64,000 nucleotides of DNA from Eutreptiella sp. 'Long Island Sound 2002'. Its lineage: Eukaryota > Euglenozoa > Euglenophyceae > Eutreptiales > Eutreptiaceae. Location: assembly GCA_964036045.1 (NCBI GenBank), contig OZ038383.1:89997086-90061085 (forward strand), given 5' to 3'. The translations under genes and the position numbers were made by a program. Shown here in pieces: positions 10,798-21,044 of this stretch (position 1 is the first letter of the stretch; every line of letters starts with the position of its first letter). Below the pieces are notes generated by a model. The model searched no databases and was not told the DNA's origin. It saw only the letters and a list, made by a program, of their open reading frames with translations.

Positions 10798-11195
10798 AGG
10801 AATTTTTTACTTTTTAGTTTGATGCTTGCCGCAGGTCCCAGTGTTCCAATTTCTGCACCCCGCAGCCCTTGCTAGTATACCACAAATTTTTGATTTTTAG
10901 TCTGATGCTTGCCATAGGTCTCAGTGTCCCCATTACTGTAGCCGTGGATTAGCCTTGGAGTGACGCCACTAGGGAATTCAGTGATCAAGGCCTGCACATC
11001 ACACATCAGATTAAGAATTAACAATTCCTGGTATGCTAGCAATGGCAGCAGGGTGCAGAAATTGGGGCACTGGGACCTGTGGCAAGCATCAGACTAAAAA
11101 TTAAGAATTTGCCCTGCGCCGGCAAGGGGTAGGGGGTGCAGAAATTGGAACATCGGGACCTATGGCAAGCATCAGACTGAAAATTTAAAATTGGG
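10798..11195. repeat. R2 repeat: two tandem units facing two inverted units
   Basis: About 85-bp units at 10,798-10,935 carry TTTTAGTYTGATGCTTGCC and then GGTCYCAGTGT. Their reverse complements are at 11,038-11,195 (GGCAAGCATCAGACTRAAAA after GGGTGCAGAAATTGG). The arrangement is a large inverted repeat with about 100 bp between arms. A partial copy lies at about 11,655-11,685, and GGGTGCAGAAATTGGGACAC recurs near 25,156. Confidence 0.75.
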
Positions 11196-11887
11196 TCAAT
11201 GCTGAAAAATATCCCTTTTCTCAGCGGCCAGGTTTGAAATGTGCAAAAAGTATCCAAACTGACCCCTTTTTTGAGTGGGCTGAAAAGTTTCGTTAAGACC
11301 CCATGTACGAAATTTCAGATCCCCCCCCCCCCTAGGCTTGGCACCATTGGGCATTCTGGCTCTTGGCCCAGAAATCTTGGACATTACACAAGAGTAGAGG
11401 GCTTGGGTACTTTGGCAACCTAGGACCTACGCATCTTGAGCACAAAGGCATGGGAGGACATATCCCTTAGGGACATTCACAACCTGCCAACTTTGTGCAC
11501 ATTTTTTTTGGGATGTTTTACAAGTTTTGCTTCAATGTGCAGACATGTCATCCCATTTGGGGGGGGGGGGGGTATGTGTATGTATTTTGAAATCTGTGAG
11601 AAACAGCCATTTCAGAAATGTATGGTTTGGGGGGGAGTAGGTGATCACGGGACCAATAGTAAGCATCACACTGAAAATTAAAGTTCTATGGTTTCGCCCG
11701 GCGCGCTACCTTTCTATTAACTATCCCCACTTCAGCCCGAGATTTGCCCTCTGATGGAGAAAGCCCCCCAAATAGACCATGATGGACTGCGGATCTTCCC
11801 TACAAAGCACATTGCATAATTAGACAATAGCTGTGAATTCAACAACTCCAAATGTCATTTGTATTGTACTTAACAAACGGTACGTTG
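11196..11887. other. no gene seen; C10 and G13 tracts
   Basis: Contains a C-run near 11,322 and a G-run near 11,560. No motif-bearing open frame and no recognised repeat apart from a partial R2 end near 11,660. Confidence 0.4.
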
Positions 11888-12110
11888 CCTTTACCTTTCC
11901 CATAGATTTTGCTATGGTAATGAGTCCCCAAGCCGCAAGCGGTTTGGACGGCGTTTCTGCCTCACGCCACAAGAACGAAGTGCAAACTCAGTATTCGCTA
12001 CATTACCCCTGCCTTCTCGGGGTCCCCATGGTGGGGAGAAATCAATATGGCTACATTACCCCTGCTTTCTTGGGGTCCCCATGGTGGGGAGAAATCAACT
12101 TAGTAAGGAG
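11888..12110 (+). repeat. R3 dispersed repeat, copy 1, with internal 53-bp duplication
   Basis: Begins GCCTTTACCTTTCCCATAGA and runs through GAGTCCCCAAGCCGCAAGCG to a block containing GGTCCCCATGGTGGGGAGAA. The last block is present twice (11,997-12,049 and 12,050-12,102). The second family member at 25,919-26,090 has it once. GGTCCCCATGGTGGGGA contains an inverted repeat (TCCCCATGGTGGGGA). Confidence 0.85.
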
Positions 12111-12235
12111 TGGTTGTGGTGGAAACGAGAAAAAAAGGGAAGAAATTGGTGAAACTGCTTGAGAATCCAAATATACCATATCCCGAATGTGAAAGAAGCA
12201 TCAAAATACCCGTTGTCAAGCAACAATAATGGCCA

Positions 12236-12315
12236 TAGTATCACAAAGTATGGGGTTCTAGGACGGCTAGACGTCCAAATAGTTGCACTGCGCGCGCACT
12301 GCGCTTAGTGCACCC
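12236..12315 (-). repeat. dispersed repeat R1, reverse copy
   Basis: Reverse complement of the R1 core: CAAAGTATGGG, then CGTCCAAATAGTTGCACTGC, then GCGCGCACTGCGCTTAGTGC. It ends about 75 bp before the hAT element. Confidence 0.75.
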
Positions 12316-12388
12316 CCTAAAAGGTCACCGGTGGGGCACGGGTCAAAAAAGATGCCCGGAGAGTGCCCGGCGCGCGCTTGGCACACCA

Positions 12389-12396
12389 ACGCTCCC
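12389..12396. repeat. hAT target-site duplication, left (ACGCTCCC)
   Basis: Identical to the 8 bp at 24,521-24,528, directly outside the inverted termini. Eight base pairs is the standard hAT duplication length. Confidence 0.85.
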
Positions 12397-12421
12397 CAGG
12401 CTCTAATTAACTGCTATTCAA
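12397..12421 (+). repeat. hAT left terminal inverted repeat
   Basis: CAGGCTCTAATTAACTGCTA and following bases match the reverse complement of 24,496-24,520, with the first two bases CA and GCTCTAATTAA identical. Confidence 0.8.
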
Positions 12422-12435
12422 GTCGCTAGTCAAAT

Positions 12436-12535
12436 TCAAAATAAACGCGTTTATGCGTTTATTTTTCAAAAAACGCCCGTTTTGGGGCGAGAATCGCTGT
12501 TTATTGATGTTTATTGATGTTTATTGGTGTTTTCA
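12436..12535. repeat. hAT left subterminal repeats
   Basis: AATAAACGCGTTTATGCGTT includes a short palindrome. TGTTTATTGA or TGTTTATTGG follows at 12,499, 12,509 and 12,519 (10-bp spacing). The reverse motif AATAAAC recurs in the right subterminal array. Such repeats are usual transposase binding sites in hAT elements. Confidence 0.6.
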
Positions 12536-12925
12536 CATATTGTTGCATGCATTGGGGAAGGTTTTGGGTTGCCTTGTTGTGCCATTCGCTTGCAAGTTGT
12601 CATTTCCGGTAGGTGTCATTTAAATTTAAATAATCATAAACGCCATCTCGTTCGCTTACAACAAAGAGGTTAGGGAAATGTGCCTCTTGACACTTTGTGA
12701 CGGATTGCATTTGTACATCCACATTAGAACAACAAGCTTCAACAGAAAATAAACAAAGTTCTCGCTTCTAATTCACCCCATGTCCGTGCGCACTACCATA
12801 AATAGATAGACAAAGCCTGAACTTTGCTGTTTCCTATGTTTGTCCATTGTGCCAGAAGAATTATCATCTCTCATCTTCTTGTTTGTTCACCCTTCAGACC
12901 CTCTTTTCCTATCTCGCATCTCGGG

Positions 12926-13531
12926 ATGGGTGGTGATGTATGGATGCGCCGCCTCGGTCCGGTCGCTCCCGAGGGTGCCGATTGGATGCATTTCGGCAAT
13001 GCCGCGGCTGCCCTCCGGTACCTACACTCCCCCGACGGTGGGTCATTGACGAAGTTGGCCCACACCCAAGTCATGCGCGCCGCCAAGTCGGATGGCACGC
13101 GCGATGGCTGGGCCTTCACCCTCAAGAAGCCGGCGTCTAGTTCAGGCGCATCGGCTGCCCCACCTCCGTCGTCCTCACGTGCCACCCCCTCCCTAAGTCC
13201 TTTTCTTCTTGTTCCGGTAAGGTGTGCATGTTGTGGTGCAAGCATTTGTGGCACCAAGTATTCTTGTCAGAGGTGCCACAAGGTGGTTGATGAGGCGTGC
13301 ATGACCATGGTTGGATCAACCGTGCATTGCTTCTCGTGCACCTGCGGTGCCTGTGGACAGGAAGTGTCCACGCCTGATGTGGAATGCCACACGTGTCATT
13401 TCCGCGTGTGTCCAGGGTGCACCACAGATGGTATTTGCACCTCCTGTGTTGAGAGGTGCCGGCCGTCTGACCCCCCTCCCCCAAGAAACGGCAGTTCAGA
13501 AGGGAGTGGCTTCTTACCCGGTCTTGGCTAA
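12926..13531 (+). CDS. Cys-rich zinc-finger accessory protein of the hAT element
   Basis: The open frame runs 12,824-13,531; I prefer ATG 12,926, which avoids a hydrophobic N-terminus lacking any family match. The N-terminal half (about 70 residues) is globular and unrecognised, followed by a Ser/Ala/Pro linker. The C-terminal third has regularly spaced CxxC pairs (CACC, CQRC, CGAC, CHTC, CPGC, CTSC), resembling tandem treble-clef/B-box/PHD-like zinc binding. It sits between the left terminus and the transposase in the same direction. It might bind DNA or the transposase, or be a captured host exon; neither is shown. It could also be spliced to the transposase, but the next gene has its own good ATG. 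Confidence 0.5.
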   Translation: MGGDVWMRRLGPVAPEGADWMHFGNAAAALRYLHSPDGGSLTKLAHTQVMRAAKSDGTRDGWAFTLKKPASSSGASAAPPPSSSRATPSLSPFLLVPVRCACCGASICGTKYSCQRCHKVVDEACMTMVGSTVHCFSCTCGACGQEVSTPDVECHTCHFRVCPGCTTDGICTSCVERCRPSDPPPPRNGSSEGSGFLPGLG

Positions 13532-13554
13532 GGTAGGAGGCTACTAAGGAGAAG

Positions 13555-14133
13555 ATGTGGTGCATTGCATGTCAACAGTACCCTCAACTTGGCCACTCTA
13601 TTCCCTTCGTGCAAGGTACTTCAAACTTCATGTTGTGCACCCTTAAGCATCACCAGCGGTCGGGCTCACACGCTGTGTCCTTGGCCTTGTGGCAATCACG
13701 TGGTCGGGTGACGTCGGTCATTAAAACCTTGCCCCCTCATGTGCTACAGGGCATCCTGGCCCTATTCAGGACCGTGTAAAGGATTGTGCACCGCGCTGGT
13801 CCCCTCAGTCATGTGGAAGGGGATGCCGAGCTCGTGTCACTCAATGGAGGCCCAATTATCCCAAGTCATCGTTCACCCTTCTCGGCTAGGGAGGTGCTGC
13901 GCTTTATTTCCCAACCATTTCGCATTTCCCAGGGTCTAGTAATCAAGGAGTCTTCTTTTTTCTCCATCGCATCAGACTCGTGCACAGACCGTGCAGCAAA
14001 GAAAGAACAGCTTTTTTATGTTCGTGCCGTCGTTGATGGAGTGATGGCTACCAATTATTTCTCTTGCCAACCCCTCCCCTCCGGCACCGCTCCAGGAATA
14101 GTTACTGCATTGAAACGGGCAATGGCCCATGCA
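13555..14133 (+). pseudogene. hAT transposase, N-terminal part (TTF finger, first catalytic Asp)
   Basis: Starts at ATG 13,555 with a TTF/BED-like finger: WCIAC, then about 30 residues later LKHHQRSGSH. A stop, TAA 13,777-13,779, interrupts the frame. Then FFSIASDSCTDRAAKKEQLF (about 13,960-14,020) resembles the first catalytic Asp block of the TTF/ZMYM-associated (DUF4371-like) hAT group. The coding sequence is cut after the codons for AMAHA by LINE-B; those five codons are the duplicated target site and reappear in frame at 22,582. Insertion of LINE-B therefore did not itself change the reading frame. Confidence 0.75.
14119..14133. repeat. LINE-B target-site duplication, left (GCAATGGCCCATGCA)
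   Basis: Perfect 15-bp match with 22,582-22,596. Length and position fit target-primed reverse transcription. Confidence 0.92.
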
Positions 14134-14290
14134 TCCCGCCACCACCACCACCGCCTCCTGGACCCCCTACGTCAGTTCCTTACCGCCGCAACTCCCATAT
14201 TCCGGTGGTACAATGTGTCGACGTGGAGCGCACCCGGGCCCCGCATCCCCCACGCTACCCGGGTCCCCAGGACACCGGGGCCTCGAGTCC

Positions 14291-16523
14291 ATGGAATTAG
14301 ACCCCATGGAACTCCAGTTCACGCCGACAAGAGATCCCTCTGAAGGTATCGAGGGCGCAGAGCCAACGGAGTTGTATCCTCTAGAGATATGCGCAGCCTT
14401 GGATGGCTGCCCATCACTTGGGCCACTGGACCCCTATCGGCTCGACCGCCCGTGCAGTGCGTTGTATAACGCGGCATTTAAGGAGGCCATGGGCGATATT
14501 CGCCAGTACCGCTTCCCCAACGAGGTGTCGTGGGTCGTGGCGGCGGTCACCGCTCATCTCGACGAGTGTGTGTACCTTCGGGCCCCGCCCGACATGACAC
14601 TCACCAAACCCACCGACCCTGGTTGGTTAGGGCTCATCTTCCAAGGACACGTCAAGCTCAATGCGGAGAGGTGGGACCACCGCATCATCGCGGTGGAATC
14701 CTTACTTCCGGAGTCGCACCCAGCAATCTTGGGTGGCGGACACTGAGGTCACCTTCTTGGCAATACCCGTGCCGGTGGCACAACGCATCACTGAAGAATC
14801 GGCCGCGTACGCCGCTGACACGTCTGACATGCTGCGCACCATGGTCCATGGCCAGCTGGAGTCTATCATCCAAGTGCAGTCACACGACCAAGCCATGGAA
14901 GACGGAGCACCTCAGTCCCCCATGTATGTGACCCGCCCCGCTGTAGCGGGGGCGGAGGAAGAAGAATTGAAGCAGGCGGAACCAGCGCTGGGGAGTTACC
15001 TCCTGCAACTTAGGCGGCTCCAGAGGGGCATGCGGTCGTACTTGACTTCCAGGCCGGAGCGCAAAGTCACGAATTGCCACCACCGCATTTTGAACTCCAC
15101 GGGTGAGGTATTCTTTGACACGCGACGCACGCAACTGGACCACAGGGTCGCAGAGGACATCCTCGCCCATTATGACGTCACAGTGGAATACGGCAGCGAC
15201 GGCATCCACACCGTATTCCACAACGCCACGCCAATGCATGCACAACGGTGCATCCTACACACCGAGGTCACCCAAAATCTGGATCCCTACTACGGGGAAC
15301 TCACCAATCGGACCGGAGTCCTCGTCCTCCCGGATGAACAAGGGACAAAAAAGGGATTCATGGAGGCACAAAACAGGCCCAACGCAACGCCTGTGGTGTG
15401 GGGCGGTACGGAGGACGACGCCATCCGGGAAATGGTGGATGTACTGGCCCAAGGGCAAAAAGCGCATGCGCGTAAGCGTCTACTCATGGTGTACGTGGCC
15501 AACAAAAACCGGGACTCGGCCATTGCCACACTGCGTCTAGAGCAAGTCGAAAGACCCTCGCTTCGTGCATCCAACAGATATCTGGCCGGGGTCACAAAGT
15601 GGACGGGCACGGTGAACGCAAAGTACGATGGGTGGACAGGTGATGAAACCTTTGCCCCCGGATTTTCTGAACCGCTCCCCCTCATGGGCGTCTTGTTGGA
15701 TAACTCGGCCGAGTGGCGACCTGTGGAGGCCGTTGAGAGTCGTGAGTTGGATGTGCAAAACATGGACCACGATGATTTGTACGGGAACATACAAGACGGC
15801 GGGAAGTTCGCCATTGAGGAGGACACGGATACGGTTGTCTTGGAGTTCCCGGAAGCCATGAAAGTCAACACGCTCCATCGCATGTTCAAGTTCCTCAACG
15901 AAACAGACATGGAGGTCCAAACCAGTATTGCCATGCTGCTACCCTCTAATAGCTTCCCGTTCATGGGGGCTATGGAGGCTCGCGCGTGGCGGTCTCAATC
16001 CACGGCATACGAGGTTCGCCTCCCAAGGCGACTCGTGGCCAAGGCCACGCGAGTGGTGGCCGAGGCAGCGGAGGCTAGATACAAACAAGATGACCAGCTA
16101 GTGGGCCCCTTCATCATCAACGAATCGGCACGCGAGCTCTGGATTGTACGTCAGCGCTTTCGGGTGGAAAAAGAGGACAAAATCTCCTCTTACGAGGATA
16201 TTATACGGGACTTCCGCCAGAATCACCAGTTGATTCAGGGCACACTCATGGAGCATGTTGTGGGGACGAAGCCCGTCGACAATTATCGGTTGATGGTGCA
16301 GTTCAAGACGACCCTAGACCGCTTGACACTCGCCTCTGTGTTGAAACAAATCAACCATTACGAAGCGCAAAACGTGCTCACCAACGACATGATGTCGGGA
16401 GGGGTGTCACGGAGTAAATGGGGCTACGCGGCAGTCAAGGCACGAGCCTTGCTCCCGAACCCCGACCGCTCGCACGCTACGGAGATCTTTTGGGGAGCAT
16501 CGCTGGGAGTCTCCGAGTATTAA
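14291..16523 (+). pseudogene. LINE-B ORF1, main part
   Basis: ATG 14,291 opens an acidic N-terminus in one frame. Near 14,725-14,745 coding passes to another frame (FLAIPVPV and onward), indicating a one-base indel. The following 600 codons are globular with no zinc knuckle, RRM or esterase signature that I recognise. ORF1 proteins of LINEs usually coat the RNA; that role is inferred from position only. The frame stops at TAA 16,521-16,523 but resumes at once in the same frame. Confidence 0.6.
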
Positions 16524-17144
16524 TTGCGAGTGACCGTCGCCAGTTTTGGTCGGTACTTGACGTTGGCCGAGGAGCCTAGCTTCTACATGGAACCCACTTA
16601 CATGCATTATGTGAGGGCCACCTACGAAAACCCTCAAAGTGCGGGTTTTGCGGCAGGGCAGTTCCGTAAGGTTAAAGCTGGGGTCCTCCAATGTACCACG
16701 GGCGACTCTACCCAGGATGCTCTCATCCGGGACCGCATCGATTTCATGTTGTTGGATGTGGTCCCGGACTCCTCTCAGGTCCGCCTTCCACATCGCCTCC
16801 AGTACGCTGCGAAGTTCGTGGGAGCCAAGGAGGCCATGGCAAAGCTGCATGATGAGCACCTCAAGACGAAACGTCTCCACGAACCCGCCATGGACACGCA
16901 AGAGAAAATGATGCAATGGGATACAAAGGACCCTCTCCTCCAGCCGAAGCGTGCCAAAACGGAAGCCCAGGACGCCCGTCTCCGCATGGACACGCGCCGA
17001 CCTACGGCCTCCACCGCCAGCGACCTTAAGATCAAGACCAGTGCCTCCAAGCCACAGCTGGCTGCCCCGGCACGTAAACCAACTGTAAAGCCCAAACCGC
17101 CCACGCCCGCACGGCGGGGTGTACCCAAACCAGCACGCAAGTGA
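16524..17144 (+). pseudogene. LINE-B ORF1, C-terminal basic part
   Basis: Same frame as the preceding ORF1 segment after TAA 16,521. The first about 110 codons are globular. The end is Lys/Arg/Pro-rich (KPTVKPKPPTPARRG and similar), suited to nucleic-acid binding. TGA 17,142-17,144 may be the genuine ORF1 terminator, because a hydrophobic leader and the 2A motif follow. Confidence 0.55.
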
Positions 17145-17225
17145 CCCCGGTCTGGGGGCACGCTGGGATTCTACCTGTGGGTCTTGTGCCTCCTCGTCTG
17201 CCTGGAGGGTTGTGTTAGCCACGTC

Positions 17226-18410
17226 ATGCGGCACTCACTACTCCTCGATATTCATGGGCTCGTCATGGTGGGGGCAGGACACGGGATTACATGGTACGTG
17301 GGACCGTCACGGGTGAGGCGCCGTTCGCCCCGACGCACATGGTGGGCCCATGGCATGAGATGGGAACACCGTGGGGCGCACATTTACCGGGTCTGGGACA
17401 GGGGGCGGCCTTTCAGTTGGCTTGTATATAAGACGTATCTACGGGGGCACCTGGGCCCCTACAAGCCGTGGGAAGCCCTTCTACTGTTGCTTGGGGGAGA
17501 CATCGAGCTCAACCCCGGGCCTTCAAGTGGTCAATGGGCTGCCGTGTATACCGCACTGAACAAGGGAGTGGTCAAGTCTGCTACCGGTTGCACGCAACCA
17601 AGTGGCGATGGCCTCCGGTGGGCGTCCTTCAATATTGGGGGCCCCACGGTTGATTGGGACCGATGGGTCACCATCGTACAGCTCTTGTCTGATATGCGCC
17701 TCGACATTGTCGGCTTACAAGAAGTTAAGCCTACCTTCCCCAACATAGAGGCGGCAACAACATTAACCTTTCCCGAGTGGCAGATCTACTATCACCCACA
17801 CCCGTCCGGGACCGTCAATGGGGTGGCGTTCCTGGTCCGCAACACGATGGACCACTTCGTGCTCAAGGACGGCAATCAACGTGCCTCGCTTTTTGCAGAC
17901 CCAGACGGGACCTTTCTCGGACTTACTTTGCAGCTCCCCAACAAGCCACGGCTACGGGTCCTGAACTACTATGGACTCCAAACTGCAGCCACCAAGAAGA
18001 GGCAAGATGCCTTTGTTGAGACACACCAATACGATGTACTCATGGGCGACTTCAACGACTCTATTTGGACCAACACCCCAAGTCGGTTTTGGCACGATGA
18101 CCTTCTGAGCCGCCGTCTATACGACCCGCTGCACGAACTATGCTCCGATGGGTCTGTACAGGCGGGACACACCAGAGGGTGCCACCGCCTGGATGCCATC
18201 CTGGTCTCTTCGCGGTGCTGGGGGAATGTTAGCCCCATGACATACCATACTGTCGCCATGCCCACCTCCGACCACCGGCTCGTCCTAATGACTACAGGTC
18301 TCACCTCCACGGACTGTGAGTCCTTTATCAAAGCCACGCACCCTGCCAAGAAGTGGAATGTGCGGCAAGAGCGAGCCGCCGTGCAGGAGACACAACGCAT
18401 ACTCGCCTAG
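17226..18410 (+). pseudogene. LINE-B ORF2, part 1: 2A-like leader and APE endonuclease
   Basis: ATG 17,226 is the first in-frame ATG after the ORF1 stop. The leader contains hydrophobic and Arg-rich segments and ends in EALLLLLGGDIELNPGP (residues about 83-99). Endonuclease motifs in order: FNIGG (residue 135), LQEVKP (17,716), GDFND (18,044), HRLDAIL (18,184) and SDHRLV (18,268). These are the Asn, Glu, Asp/Asn, Asp and His positions of APE-type nucleases that nick the target. TAG 18,408-18,410 separates it from the RT in the same frame. LINE ORF2 normally carries EN and RT in one protein, so this stop is unexpected. Confidence 0.85.
17493..17522 (+). other. 2A-like ribosome-skipping motif (GGDIELNPGP)
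   Basis: Matches the 2A core D-[VI]-E-x-N-P-G-P exactly, preceded by five Leu, as in many functional 2A sequences. In known 2As the last Gly-Pro bond is not formed and translation continues. Here separation would release a leader of about 98 residues from the endonuclease. Confidence 0.8.
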
Positions 18411-18422
18411 CAAGACACCCCA

Positions 18423-21044
18423 ATGGACGCAGTATCACGCGCTGATGCGGTCCTCAAAGCGGTGGCGCAGGCCGTCATTGGACAGGGGAAGCGCACCAAG
18501 CGGACCCGTCTCAAAACTAACACACAACAGTGGCACAAACACTTCCAAGTGGTCAAGAAGCGCATCGCGCAGGAACTGCGCGAAGTGGCCAACAAGCGCC
18601 TCTATACCATGCGTCATGCTGCCCTCCGCAAGGATGGGGTATTCTTCCGCTTGACCAAAAATTGGACCCGCGGACCATTGAAGCCCACGCAAAAGCAACC
18701 CAGTCCGGACCTGGCGCGCGCTTTGCTGGCCAACTTCAGTGGCAACCCCCCCTATGACATGGCGGCCATTGAAGCACTCATCCCACAACTCATCCCACAG
18801 GGGCACATGACTGACGACCCACCAAGCTTCGATGAGTTCAAAAGGGCATGTATGGGCAAGCGCAAGAAAGCCGTGGGCCCTGATGGGGTTCCGCACCGCT
18901 TGCTGGGCATGCTGCCAGACGATACACTGCACACATTGTATGAGGGGGTGCTAGAAGTATGGAGACCAGGAGACATCCCGCAGCATTGGCTGCGGTCTGA
19001 GGTGGTGTTGATGTACAAGAAAGGGGATCCTGACCGCCCCGAGAATTATCGACCCATTGCCGTGACCAACAGTATATATCGTGTTATCATGAAGTTGTAC
19101 AGGCCCCGCCTGCAGCGCCTTGTGGACCGGGTTGCTAGCCCCGAGCAGTATGGGTCAAGGCCTTTGCACACCGCAACTGAGCAAGCTGCAAACTTAGTCA
19201 ACTCCCTCCACGAGCACGAAATGGAGGGCCGGGAGCCTTTTGTGGTTGTGTTGGATGTTGCCAAAGCCTTCCCGTCCACAATCCATGAAGCCATTTTCTC
19301 CATCCTGAACCATGCCGGGCTCCCGCCGAACTATGTGAACACCTTCCGCACGATCTATGCACACACTGACACATACACGGACATACAAGGAGAACAGATA
19401 TACTTCAAGCCCACGCGGGGCGTCAAAGAAGGATGCCCCTGCTCCCCGCTCTTGTTCGCTATTGTATATGAGTTGTTGATCAAGCGTTTGATCGCCAAGT
19501 ACCCGGACACATTCGTTTATGTTGACGATATTGCCATCATTGTCAAAGATCATTCTGAATTGGAACGACTCCTCACCGACCTCTCCGCTTGGGGGTCCCA
19601 GATTGGGATTCAGTTCAATCCTAACAAGACAGAAGTGTATCACTTCCACAGACCGCAGTCCTCGGGCGCTACCTCAGGGGGTGCCCAGCAGGCAAAGCAC
19701 ATCTGGTGGGGACAACATCGCCTCGACTTCAAGGATCCCATGTTCACCTACTTGGGCCACACCATCGCCGGTGTAGGGTATAGGGGCAAGGCTAGGGATG
19801 CGCTCTTCGCCGCGCTGCAAGCTCAGGTAGCCGCATACACCATCCTCCCGTTGACAAGCTTTGAGCGGGCACAAATGGTCAATTCCGTACTCATCCCCAG
19901 GTGGGTGTATAAGAGTCTCTTTATGTGGGATGTGTGTTGGGGCAACCGCATGGAGACCGCCTTCGAAGAGTTTGTCCTTCAGGCTCCCCGCGTGGAAAAG
20001 TACTTGCAGTACCGCCTCTACACGGACGTCACCGAAGGGGGACTGGGCCTCCACAGTGCGTCCTGGGCCGGTTTATGCGCCCTTATTCAGCTAGTCCAAC
20101 GGGCCTTGCGAGTTCCACACAGGCCTATGACGAGGCGCACCAACTCGGGTCATCTCCCACACATGGTGGAGAAGTACCGCAAAATCCTGCTGTCCTTTGG
20201 TATGGAAATGGGGCTCCTCCCACGCACCGGCCAATCAATAGGTCGAAAGGCACCCAAACGGGCCCACGATGACCTCGAGTCACTCTTCGATGATGAGGAC
20301 TCCGACGATTGCAGGTTTGAGTCGCTTGTACCCCACCAGTACCTCCAATCCCTGCGTCCCAAGAGCGGCACTAGTCCCGTGCAACCCAACGTTGAGCAGT
20401 CAGGCCGTGCCTGGCACCAACAGGGGCAACCCACGGGGTCAACGTGGTACAGTGACGGCAGCCTGTTGGAAGGGCGTGCTGGCACAGGGGTGGTCAACGG
20501 ACCTATGCGCATCCAAGCGAGAGTACCGGGCCCGCAGACGATTTATAGGGCAGAAATGTACGGCATATGGATCGCGGCGTGCCTAGCCCAACCGGGGGAC
20601 TCCATCGTGCTTGACAACCGGGCTGCGGCTCGATGCGTCTCCAAGCCACCCAGCCCACAATCGTCCGACTATGATTTGCACGACGCAGCGTACCAGCTTA
20701 TCTCCACCAAGGCACTCCAAGTACGTTGGGCACGTGGGCATCGGGACCCTAAAAAGGCGCATAGTTTGCAAGATTATCAGGACAGGATTGGCAACGAATT
20801 AGCCGACCTCGCAGCCCGAGCGGGCAGTACCATGCACCCTTGCCGTGGTCTGGGCAGCACATCACCCGCGGATATACTCTTGAACGGCCATGTAATGCCG
20901 TCCCCTGCCCGTAAGTGGATCATCAAATCACGCCCCCAGAAGCTGGTACACGAGGCGCATTGGACGTCATGGCTGCCTTTGCGCGCGGTCAACCGAGATA
21001 AGTGGGGTCCATGGCTGTGGGGGACACTGCGATTGCCGGGTTAG
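18423..21044 (+). pseudogene. LINE-B ORF2, part 2: reverse transcriptase and RNase H
   Basis: 873 codons after TAG 18,408, same frame. RT motifs: AVGPDGVPHRL, YRPIAVTNSIYR, LDVAKAF (residue 277, catalytic Asp), GVKEGCPCSPLLFAIV, and YVDD (366-369). RNase H: YSDGS (676-680), RAEMYG, VLDNRAA, RWARGH and GNELADLAARAG, so the D-E-D-D set and the His region are present. A Ser/Asp-rich linker (about 615-640) joins the two. ATG 18,423 is simply the first Met after the stop. TAG 21,042-21,044 cuts off the zinc knuckle that starts a few codons later. Confidence 0.9.

Noticed and set aside
12871-13565. Minus-strand open frames opposite the hAT zinc-finger gene
   Set aside because: The plus strand has ordered CxxC pairs; the complement has no coherent motif.
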